Shown here piece by piece: positions 1 to 7,232 of a stretch of 64,000 nucleotides of DNA. The translations under genes and the position numbers were made by a program. This DNA is from Thalassovita mediterranea (GTDB taxonomy: Bacteria; Pseudomonadota; Alphaproteobacteria; Rhodobacterales; Rhodobacteraceae). Where the stretch lies: NCBI RefSeq assembly GCF_001458435.1, contig NZ_CYSF01000006.1:124001-188000 (forward strand), written 5' to 3'. The notes under the pieces are model-generated. The model did not search any database. It was not told the DNA's origin and was given only the letters and a program-made list of their open reading frames with translations. Numbering within the stretch: the stretch's first letter is position 1; each line of letters starts with the position of its first letter.

Positions 1-2
1 AA

Positions 3-1484
3 ACCGAACAATCCAAACCTGACACAGCTGAAAAGAGCGCGACAGAACAACCGCCTTCGATGGCGGTGTTTGGCACCCGCAGCGAAACGACCAAGGTTGG
101 CGGCAAACCGCGTTACCTGGGCTTGATCCTGACCGCCGCGTTGCTGGTTGGCTTTGTCATTGCCTATGGCTGGGCGTCGTTGGGGGAACGTGGCACCGAG
201 GGATCCTTCACCGACCTGGCGTCGCAACAGGCCGAGGCGCCCGCATCGGCTGAGGTCGCAACCAGCGCCATTCCTGCCCCCACCGAAGAGCGTCCCTTGC
301 CCGCCGTCGAAGGTGCCACCCTACAAGCCGCCCCCGACACGGATGAGGTCGCCGACCTGCCACCAGAACTACAGTACGAACCAGAGGCCCCAGCTGAAGC
401 AGAGACCGTCGAAGCCATCGACGGCGTCGCAGAAGACGACACCGCCGATCTGGCAGAGATCACCGATACCGCCGAACCTGCGCCAGAAGTGGTCGAGATC
501 AGCACCGCTGAACGCTATGCGTCAAGTGGGATTTGGGATGCAGCGCCTACGCGCCCAAATACGCCTGATGCTGCCTCGCTTGAAGATCTGTATATCGCGT
601 CGATTGACCCGGATGTGCCGGCATTTGATGCGGTTGCACTGCCGGATGCTGGCCGCGTGCGTTCAGACATCACACCACCTACCCAATCACTGCCCGCAGC
701 GGCTGGCACGACATTCTCGTTTGATCAACGTGGTCTGGTCACGGCCACCCGCGAAGGTGCCCTCACCCCGGACGGTATCCTGATCTATCTGGGCAAACCG
801 CCCGTCCGTCCTGCCAACTTGCCTGAACGCGCGCCCGCGGCTGACGCAACCGAAGCTGTCCCCGGAGAAATCAGCGCCGAAGAACTGGAGCGGCGGTCTA
901 AGGTACGCCCACAGGCACGGCCTGAAAACCTGATCGAAACCAACGAGCGCAGCCAATTGGGCGGTCGTACCCGTAGCGAACTAGCAGGCCTGCGACCTAA
1001 ACTGCGCCCCGAGGGGTTGGCCGAAGCGAATGAACAGAACCGCCTTGCCCTTTTGAACAGTGCTTCTGCCCCGCTCGTTGACCTAAGCGGCGAAACCCGT
1101 GATGCGATCAACGAAGCGGTGGCGCAGTCTGTCGTATCCACCTCGTTGAAACCCAAGGCACGCCCGCAAAACCTCGATACCTCTGTCTCGGGGTCTGTTC
1201 AGGTTGCCTCTGCCGTACGTTCACAGCCGCAACTGCCCTCTTCCGCTTCGGTTGCGCGTCAGGCGACTGTGAAAAACCAGCTGAACCTGCGCAAGGTCAG
1301 CCTGATCGGGATTTCTGGCAAGTCGGGCGCGCGAAATGCACTGGTGCGAATGAAAAACGGCCGCATAAAAAAGGTCAGCGTAGGTGATCGCCTTGACGGT
1401 GGGCGCGTAACAGCCATCAGTGACAGTGAGCTGCGCTATAAACGGTCGAGCCGCACGGTTGTGCTGAAAATGCCTCGCGGTTAA
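3..1484 (+). CDS. Membrane-anchored protein with repeated RP motifs (5' end may lie outside window)
   Basis: The first ATG in this frame is at 60, but the frame is open to the window edge and no Shine-Dalgarno precedes 60, so the true start is probably upstream. Counting from that Met, there is one membrane segment at about residues 20-40, then a long Ala/Glu/Pro-rich, probably disordered stretch to about 400. Three spaced copies of a (V/L)(R/K)PxxRPxxL motif follow at about 282, 313 and 365 (VRPQARPENL, LRPKLRPEGL, LKPKARPQNL), with a looser copy near 245. The last ~65 residues form a compact basic domain resembling the small beta domains of PilP/GspC-like proteins (vKNGRikkVsVGDrldgGrV). 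The topology suggests a short cytoplasmic N-terminus and a periplasmic body. I do not recognise a named family, and the function is unknown. Confidence 0.75.
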   Translation, partial: TEQSKPDTAEKSATEQPPSMAVFGTRSETTKVGGKPRYLGLILTAALLVGFVIAYGWASLGERGTEGSFTDLASQQAEAPASAEVATSAIPAPTEERPLPAVEGATLQAAPDTDEVADLPPELQYEPEAPAEAETVEAIDGVAEDDTADLAEITDTAEPAPEVVEISTAERYASSGIWDAAPTRPNTPDAASLEDLYIASIDPDVPAFDAVALPDAGRVRSDITPPTQSLPAAAGTTFSFDQRGLVTATREGALTPDGILIYLGKPPVRPANLPERAPAADATEAVPGEISAEELERRSKVRPQARPENLIETNERSQLGGRTRSELAGLRPKLRPEGLAEANEQNRLALLNSASAPLVDLSGETRDAINEAVAQSVVSTSLKPKARPQNLDTSVSGSVQVASAVRSQPQLPSSASVARQATVKNQLNLRKVSLIGISGKSGARNALVRMKNGRIKKVSVGDRLDGGRVTAISDSELRYKRSSRTVVLKMPRG

Positions 1485-1702
1485 CCGGCGCTTCGGCTGC
1501 CTTGGCATCCAAAACTGCACCGCGCAGCAGCATTCCACATCGTTTGTTCGTAAATCCGGCATAAACGCCCCCAGATGGTGCGTTTTTTGCTGAGCGACCT
1601 GTGCTATCGTCACATTTGCGAACATATGTGACACTCACAGGCGCGCCGTATCTTTCCGCAGCGCGTCAGGACACCCTTTTAACCGGACGCTGGCCGCACC
1701 TG

Positions 1703-3598
1703 ATGCAAGATTTTCTCTTTTCCGCCTCTATCTACCTCATCGCTGCAGTGATTGCTGTGCCGCTGGCCGCGCGGCTCGGACTGGGATCCGTGCTGGGTTA
1801 CCTCAGCGCTGGGATCATTATCGGGCCCGTTCTGGGACTTGTGGGGTCAGAAACTCAGGACCTCCAGACCTTTGCCGAATTTGGCGTGGTGATGATGCTG
1901 TTCATCATCGGTCTGGAACTGGACCCGCGCGCGCTATGGGCCATGCGACATCGTTTGATCGGCTTGGGCGGGTTGCAGATCACCCTGACGATGGCCGCCA
2001 TGACTGCCCTGTCGATGGCGCTGGGGTTGGCGTGGCAGCCAGCACTGGCGGTTGGGATGATCTTTGCGCTGTCGTCTACAGCGATCGTGCTGCAAACCCT
2101 GTCTGAAAAGGGGTTGATGCAAACGGGCGGAGGGCGATCAGCATTTTCGGTGCTGCTAACGCAGGATATCGCCGTTATCCCGATGCTGGCATTGCTACCG
2201 CTGCTTGCGCTGTCACCCGGTGGGGATATCCCCGGTGCAGGCGGGGGAGGCCACGCAGGGGCGCCGGGCGGTGTTTCTTTGGTGGATGGTCTACCGGCCT
2301 GGGGCGTGACACTGGTGACGTTGGGCGCGGTTGCTTCGGTGGTGCTGGCAGGGATTTTCCTGACGCGCCCCGTGTTTGCATTTATCCACCACGCCCGCCT
2401 ACGGGAGATGTATACCGCACTGGCATTGCTGATTGTCCTAGGAATTGCCGCGATCATGACGGCTGTAGGCCTGTCGCCTGCATTGGGAACCTTCCTTGCT
2501 GGGGTGGTTCTGGCCAACAGCGAGTTCCGTCATGAATTGGAAAGCGACATCGAACCATTCAAAGGTCTGTTGCTTGGGCTGTTCTTCATCACGGTCGGCG
2601 CAGGTATCGATTTCAACACCTTCTTTGATGCGCCACTTGATATTTTGGGCCTGACCCTGACCGTCCTGCTAATCAAGGGATCGATCCTCTATCTGCTGAG
2701 TCACCTGTTCAAAATTCGTGGTCGCGCGCGCTGGCTATTCACCCTATCGCTGGCCCAGGCCGGGGAATTCGGTTTTGTCCTGTTGTCCTTCTCGCGCCAA
2801 CAAAACGTTTTGCCGAGCCCACTAGCAGACACACTGTCGTTGGTGGTCGCATTGTCGATGCTGGCGACGCCACTCCTCTTCATCATCTATGATCTTTTGT
2901 CGAAATCGATGAAAGAAGGCGAACACCACGAAGCGGATGAGATCAACGAGCAGGGTCCAGTCATTATCGCCGGAATTGGTCGATTTGGACAAATTGTTAA
3001 CCGATTGGTACAATCAAGCGGCTTCAAAACGGTTGTTTTGGACAACAATATGGAAACCATCCAACTGATGCGCAACTTCGGTTTCAAGGGTTTCTTCGGT
3101 GACCCGACGCGTCCAGAACTTCTCCATGCTGCAGGTCTGAAAGAGGCCAGCGTGCTGGCTGTCACATTGGACGATCGCGCAGCGGCCACACGGCTGGTAA
3201 CCTTTGCCCGCCGTGAACGCCCTGATCTGCACATCATCGCACGGGCCCGCGACCGCACCCACGTGTTCGAACTTTACCAAGCAGGCGCGAACGACATTGT
3301 ACGTGAGACCTTTGACAGTGCTTTGCGTGCTGGACGCTATGCGTTGGAAAACATCGGTCTCAACGACTACGAAGCGGCAGAAGCCGAGCGCGTGTTTTAC
3401 CAACACGACCGGATGGCAATCCGAGAACTGGCGCAACTTTGGCGCCCGGATGTTCGATCCGCCGAAAACGCGGCCTATATCAAGCGCGCGCTGGAGTTGG
3501 AAAAAGAGCTGGAGACAGCACTGCTCACACAACTGGAAGCGCAGCGCAGCGAAGATGGCGAAGCAGTCGACACCAGCCAAGACGACGGCAAAGCCTGA
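1703..3598 (+). CDS. KefB/KefC-type monovalent cation:proton antiporter (CPA2) with RCK domain
   Basis: This is an inner-membrane K+/H+ (or Na+/H+) antiporter of the CPA2 family. About 390 residues of hydrophobic helices (Na_H_Exchanger domain, including the GLELDPRALW motif and a G-S-E-F-R-H-E-L-E stretch) are followed by a TrkA-N/RCK nucleotide-binding domain starting near residue 423 with the Rossmann loop GIGRFGQIV. The C-terminal tail is acidic and helical. I start at 1703 (MQDFLFSAS) because the first membrane helix begins there. An in-frame ATG at 1601 would add 34 non-membrane residues unlike the family. The length of about 631 aa is normal. It is monocistronic, with a strong hairpin directly after the stop. 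Ion specificity and any glutathione gating cannot be told from sequence; a KefF/G partner is not adjacent. Confidence 0.88.
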   Translation: MQDFLFSASIYLIAAVIAVPLAARLGLGSVLGYLSAGIIIGPVLGLVGSETQDLQTFAEFGVVMMLFIIGLELDPRALWAMRHRLIGLGGLQITLTMAAMTALSMALGLAWQPALAVGMIFALSSTAIVLQTLSEKGLMQTGGGRSAFSVLLTQDIAVIPMLALLPLLALSPGGDIPGAGGGGHAGAPGGVSLVDGLPAWGVTLVTLGAVASVVLAGIFLTRPVFAFIHHARLREMYTALALLIVLGIAAIMTAVGLSPALGTFLAGVVLANSEFRHELESDIEPFKGLLLGLFFITVGAGIDFNTFFDAPLDILGLTLTVLLIKGSILYLLSHLFKIRGRARWLFTLSLAQAGEFGFVLLSFSRQQNVLPSPLADTLSLVVALSMLATPLLFIIYDLLSKSMKEGEHHEADEINEQGPVIIAGIGRFGQIVNRLVQSSGFKTVVLDNNMETIQLMRNFGFKGFFGDPTRPELLHAAGLKEASVLAVTLDDRAAATRLVTFARRERPDLHIIARARDRTHVFELYQAGANDIVRETFDSALRAGRYALENIGLNDYEAAEAERVFYQHDRMAIRELAQLWRPDVRSAENAAYIKRALELEKELETALLTQLEAQRSEDGEAVDTSQDDGKA

Positions 3599-3610
3599 CG
3601 CGAAAAACCA

Positions 3611-3634
3611 AAGGGGGGCCCACAAGCCCCCCTT
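3611..3634. terminator. Bidirectional rho-independent terminator
   Basis: A GC-rich hairpin (AAGGGGGGC...GCCCCCCTT) is flanked by A and T runs. It lies between the convergent antiporter gene and cobT and can serve both. Confidence 0.8.
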
Positions 3635-3660
3635 TTCTATTCTGCAAACTGATAACAGGA

Positions 3661-4674
3661 TCAGCTGTCGGAAACGCCTGCCTCGGCAAAGGTGGCCATG
3701 CCCGAATGGCAGGCAATCGCCCCCTGTAGAACACCAATTGCCAGCGCGGCACCGGATCCTTCACCCAGACGCAGCCCCAACGACAACAGCGGCTCTTTAC
3801 CCAACAGCTCCAACAACTTGGGATGCGCACCTTCGGCACTGACGTGACCGGCCAGCGCGTGATCCAACGCCTTTGGGTTCACAGCCTGCAGGGTGGCAGC
3901 GGCAGCACAGCAAATAAAGCCGTCCAGCAACACTGGAATACGTTCGACACGCGCGCGCGCAATGGCACCCGCCATCGCTGCCAGTTCACGCCCACCCAGA
4001 CGGCGCAGCATTTCCAGACCATCGCCTTGACCTGCATGATTGGCCAGACCTTCGGCAACAACACGGGTTTTATTGGCCAGCCCCGCATCATCGACACCAG
4101 TACCACGCCCCGTCCATTCATCCGCACCGCCCGAGAACAGCGCAGCACACAGCGCCGACGCAGGCGTCGTGTTGCCAATGCCCATTTCACCGGTCACCAG
4201 CAAATCTGCATTCTTGTTCACTGCATCCCATCCCGTTTGCAGCGCCTCCAGCAGTTCTTCCTCGCTCATGGCGGGGCCTTTGGTGAAATCGGCAGTCGGA
4301 CGGTCCAACGACAGAGGGTGAACAGCCATCTGTGCGCCAAAGGTTTTGCACAGCTGGTTGATCGCGGCACCCCCGTGCTGGAAGTTCAGCACCATCTGTT
4401 CGGTGACTTCGGCCGGAAAGGCGGAAACCCCCTGCTCCATCACACCGTGATTGCCCGCAAAGATCAGAACCTGCGGGAATCGCAGACGCGGCTTGGAATC
4501 GCCCTGCCAACCCGCGAACCAGATCGCCACATCTTCCAGTCGCCCCAACGCACCAGGCGGTTTGGTCAGTTGACCATTGCGCGCCGCCGCCCCTGTTTGA
4601 GCGGTTTCGTCGGTTTCTGGCAAGGACGTCAAAATATCGCGAAATGCGTCAACAGATTGAAAAATATGACCCAT
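3661..4674 (-). CDS. cobT: Nicotinate-nucleotide--dimethylbenzimidazole phosphoribosyltransferase
   Basis: CobT makes alpha-ribazole phosphate from nicotinate mononucleotide and 5,6-dimethylbenzimidazole in the lower-ligand branch of cobalamin synthesis. The family motifs are present: [10 protein letters not shown] near the N-terminus, [15 protein letters not shown], and the phosphate/base-binding [10 protein letters not shown]. The 337-residue length is typical. I use the ATG at 4674 ([11 protein letters not shown]); a longer in-frame ATG at 4737 adds 21 residues that would run into the divergent cobS promoter. The gene is divergent from cobS and the two share a ~70 bp upstream region. No cobalamin riboswitch fits into that spacer, so control is probably not by the usual B12 element. 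Confidence 0.93.
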   Translation of the reverse strand: MGHIFQSVDAFRDILTSLPETDETAQTGAAARNGQLTKPPGALGRLEDVAIWFAGWQGDSKPRLRFPQVLIFAGNHGVMEQGVSAFPAEVTEQMVLNFQHGGAAINQLCKTFGAQMAVHPLSLDRPTADFTKGPAMSEEELLEALQTGWDAVNKNADLLVTGEMGIGNTTPASALCAALFSGGADEWTGRGTGVDDAGLANKTRVVAEGLANHAGQGDGLEMLRRLGGRELAAMAGAIARARVERIPVLLDGFICCAAAATLQAVNPKALDHALAGHVSAEGAHPKLLELLGKEPLLSLGLRLGEGSGAALAIGVLQGAIACHSGMATFAEAGVSDS

Positions 4675-4745
4675 AACTTCCCCAAGTCCTCTGCTAATAT
4701 ATGGTTCCCTGTTTACCTGAATGATAGGCTCCGGCAAGGCGCGGA

Positions 4746-5513
4746 ATGAGACCCAGAATGAATGAAAACGACAAAAACCCCATGAATTTCAGGGATATTG
4801 CAGTGTCAATTGCGTTGCTGACAAGGCTGCCTATACGTTTGCATAGTGACAGTTTCGCGCGTGGCGCGCGTGCTGCTTGGGCATATCCTCTTGCGGGTGT
4901 CACGGTAGCGCTACTTTCAGCCGCACTGGCTTGGGTGATGCTACTTTGGGGTGCTGGTAGCGCCACCGTTGCCTTGTTGATTCTCGCCTTCGGTGTGGTG
5001 GTTACAGGCGCCATGCACGAAGATGGCTTGGCCGATTGTTCAGACGGGTTCTGGGGGGGCTGGACCCGCGAGCGACGGCTGGAGATTATGAAGGACAGCC
5101 AGATCGGCAGTTACGGCGTTCTTGCATTGGTGCTGGCGATGGCCGCCCGTTGGTGGGGGCTGTCCCTAATGATCGAAGCACGCGCACTCTTGACGTTGAT
5201 CGCGATTGCCGCACTCAGCCGTGGCGCAATGGTCGTCGTGATGGCCGCTCTGCCTCATGCGCGCAGCAACGGCTTGAGCCACGCACAGGGCCGCCCAACC
5301 GCTTTGACGGCTGCGATGGCCGTTGGGATTGCCGCAATCGTGGCGGCGATCTCTTGTGGGGCGGCAGCTGTTCTGATGTTGGCAGTGTCTGCGCTGACAG
5401 CCCTGGGCGTCGCCATGATTGCCCGCGCCAAGATAGGCGGGCAGACGGGGGATGTTTTGGGCGCGACGCAGGTGATGGTCGAGATTGCGCTACTTCTGGT
5501 GCTGTTTGGCTGA
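4746..5513 (+). CDS. cobS: Adenosylcobinamide-GDP ribazoletransferase
   Basis: CobS (cobalamin-5'-phosphate synthase) joins AdoCbi-GDP to alpha-ribazole in the inner membrane, the step after CobT. The sequence has the metal-binding motif [15 protein letters not shown] near residue 83, followed by several hydrophobic helices. Length is 255 aa, normal for the family. Met codons at 4746, 4758 and 4782 are all possible starts. The first is used here, but homologues usually begin close to the [14 protein letters not shown] segment. It is divergent from cobT, so the two lower-ligand genes form a pair without the corrin-ring genes, which must lie elsewhere. Confidence 0.9.
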   Translation: MRPRMNENDKNPMNFRDIAVSIALLTRLPIRLHSDSFARGARAAWAYPLAGVTVALLSAALAWVMLLWGAGSATVALLILAFGVVVTGAMHEDGLADCSDGFWGGWTRERRLEIMKDSQIGSYGVLALVLAMAARWWGLSLMIEARALLTLIAIAALSRGAMVVVMAALPHARSNGLSHAQGRPTALTAAMAVGIAAIVAAISCGAAAVLMLAVSALTALGVAMIARAKIGGQTGDVLGATQVMVEIALLLVLFG

Positions 5514-5544
5514 GCCCAGCCAGAGGCACAAACACCCCCAATAG

Positions 5545-5577
5545 AAAAAACCGCGCCTGATGACAGGCGCGGTTTTT
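5545..5577. terminator. Bidirectional rho-independent terminator
   Basis: A perfect stem CCGCGCCTG/CAGGCGCGG is flanked by an A run on the left and a T run on the right. It lies between convergent cobS (+) and carD (-). Confidence 0.88.
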
Positions 5578-5599
5578 AATTGCAACGATAACGACCAGA

Positions 5600-6109
5600 T
5601 CACGCGGCGCGCGATACCAGAACTTCATCCACCTTTTTGGCGGCCTGCACTTCGTCGCTGCCGGACACGGCGGCAACTTCGCGGGTCAGACGTTCCAGCG
5701 CCGCTTCGTACAGCTGACGCTCAGAATAACTCTGCTCGCGCTGATCGTCGGTGCGGTGCAGGTCACGAACCACCTCGGCAATCGCAATCAGATCGCCCGA
5801 GTTGATTTTCTGTTCATATTCCTGCGCGCGGCGCGACCACATGGCGCGTTTTACCTTTGCCTTGCCTTTCAGCGTGGTCATCGCTTGCGACACCACATCC
5901 GGGCTCGACAGCGAACGCATACCGATTTCGGTCGCTTTGTTGGTGGGAACCCGCAGGGTCATCTTGTCCTTTTCGAACGAGATCACGAACAGTTCCAGCG
6001 CGATGCCGGCGATTTCCTGTTCCTCGATCGAGACGATCTGGCCGACCCCATGCGCCGGATAAACGACGTAATCGTTGGGGCTGAATTCAGATTTCTTCGC
6101 TTTGCTCAT
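5600..6109 (-). CDS. carD: CarD family transcriptional regulator (CdnL-type)
   Basis: A 169-residue RNA-polymerase-binding factor of the CarD/CdnL family. The N-terminal RNAP-interacting Tudor-like domain (NDYVVYPAHGVGQIVSIEEQE) is followed by a helical C-terminal DNA-binding domain with the conserved SRRAQEYEQKI motif. In alphaproteobacteria these proteins stabilise open complexes at many promoters, including rRNA promoters. It is the last gene of a minus-strand run (TPR, helicase, S4, fdxA, carD), but ~300 bp separates it from fdxA, so it probably has its own promoter. An AT-rich patch lies near 6260-6280. Confidence 0.93.
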   Translation of the reverse strand: MSKAKKSEFSPNDYVVYPAHGVGQIVSIEEQEIAGIALELFVISFEKDKMTLRVPTNKATEIGMRSLSSPDVVSQAMTTLKGKAKVKRAMWSRRAQEYEQKINSGDLIAIAEVVRDLHRTDDQREQSYSERQLYEAALERLTREVAAVSGSDEVQAAKKVDEVLVSRAA

Positions 6110-6369
6110 GCAATCCTTCTCCGCAAGGATGCCTGAAATTTAGCGACAAAAAGTCCGCCGAGGTGCAACTGCACGCCCGCCAGTCAAACTGTATCGCAAA
6201 AAGTGGCCTCACCCAGCAGACACACGGGGTGATCGCCATCAGGCAGTCTTCGTCATGTAACAACAATATATCATATTTTAGGCCGCCTCGAAAGCGCCCC
6301 AAACGACCGGAACAGCGCATATCCCGCGGATATACGCATTGTTTCCAGCAGATTTCAGCAGTTTTACCC

Positions 6370-6400
6370 GAATCGCGACCAAGTCACGAATCGCGATTCG
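6370..6400. promoter_or_regulatory. Cluster of three GANTC sites with a 14-nt palindrome
   Basis: GAATC at 6370, GAATC at 6388 and GATTC at 6395 fall in 30 bp. The last two form the perfect palindrome CGAATCGCGATTCG (6387-6400), and half of it is repeated at 6369-6378. GANTC is the CcrM methylation site of alphaproteobacteria. The block sits between fdxA and carD. A separate ATATCC-CGC-GGATAT inverted repeat is at 6319-6333. Confidence 0.5.
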
Positions 6401-6406
6401 CTGCTA

Positions 6407-6745
6407 TCAGCTGCCTTCGCCCGGCGCTTCGGAGAAGTATTTCTCCAGCTTGCCAGTTTCGCCATCGCGCTCTTCGTGGCCTGGCAGGGGATCTTTCTTC
6501 TCGATGATCACCGGCCACAGTTCCGCGTATTTGCGGTTGAACTCGACCCATTTTTCCATGTCCGGTTCGGTGTCAGGACGGATCGCATCCGCCGGACATT
6601 CCGGTTCACAGACACCACAGTCGATACATTCGTCGGGGTGAATCACAAGTGTGTTCTCACCCTCATAGAAACAATCCACCGGGCACACTTCTACGCAGTC
6701 GGTGTATTTGCAGGCGATGCAATTGTCGGTGACGACGTAAGTCAT
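6407..6745 (-). CDS. fdxA: Seven-iron ferredoxin FdxA
   Basis: A 112-residue soluble electron carrier with one 3Fe-4S and one 4Fe-4S cluster. The Cys pattern at residues 9-25 (C-x7-C-x3-CP) and the second motif [12 protein letters not shown] around residues 40-51 are the FdxA signature. The C-terminal extension after about residue 60 is typical of the alphaproteobacterial form. It lies 39 bp downstream of the S4 gene on the same strand, so it may be co-transcribed with the helicase operon. The redox partner is not evident from the neighbourhood. Confidence 0.95.
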   Translation of the reverse strand: MTYVVTDNCIACKYTDCVEVCPVDCFYEGENTLVIHPDECIDCGVCEPECPADAIRPDTEPDMEKWVEFNRKYAELWPVIIEKKDPLPGHEERDGETGKLEKYFSEAPGEGS

Positions 6746-6784
6746 GGCTTTCTCTCTGGCTTTTGGCTTGTCGCACTAGCTAAT

Positions 6785-7186
6785 TCACTGCGGCGTATCA
6801 TTCAAGCCTCGCTGACGATCAAGGTCGATCATTCGCCGGTCACGTTTTGTTGGGCGCCCTTTGCCCTCAAATTTCGGGCTACGCGGAACGCTCTCCTTCG
6901 GTTCGGTCAAATCGGCGTACAGTGTTTGCGCTTCTGGGGCGGGTCCACGACGATCGCCGATCCCTTCGATCCGCACAACGCGAATCTGGTTCCCCTGCGG
7001 AAAGGTCAAAACATCGCCCGGTTTCACCGAATGGGCGGGTTTCGACACCTTGTCGGAATTCACCCGAACATGGCCAGCGGACACCATTTTCGAGGCCAAC
7101 CCACGGGTTTTGTAAAACCGCGCGTGCCACAGCCATTTATCAAGGCGCTGCTTGGTGGCCGAAAGGTGAGAGGGGGCATCGCTCAT
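6785..7186 (-). CDS. S4-domain RNA-binding protein, Hsp15 (HslR)-like
   Basis: A 133-residue protein with an S4 RNA-binding fold at residues 12-75 (QRLDKWLWHARFYKTR, then GHVRVN and VKPGDVLTF), followed by a basic tail (KGRPTKRDRR). Hsp15 proteins bind stalled 50S subunits carrying peptidyl-tRNA. The bacterial ribosome-rescue role is known for the family; here it is inferred. It lies 46 bp after the helicase stop and just before fdxA, in an arrangement recurring in Rhodobacterales. Pairing with an RNA helicase supports an RNA or ribosome role. Confidence 0.85.
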   Translation of the reverse strand: MSDAPSHLSATKQRLDKWLWHARFYKTRGLASKMVSAGHVRVNSDKVSKPAHSVKPGDVLTFPQGNQIRVVRIEGIGDRRGPAPEAQTLYADLTEPKESVPRSPKFEGKGRPTKRDRRMIDLDRQRGLNDTPQ

Positions 7187-7232
7187 GCGACGCCCCCACC
7201 CATGTGTTCGTTCTGGCAGATCGCCAAACCCA

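Noticed and set aside
4675-4745. Cobalamin riboswitch between cobT and cobS
   Set aside because: The spacer is only ~70 bp and no B12-box-like sequence was seen.
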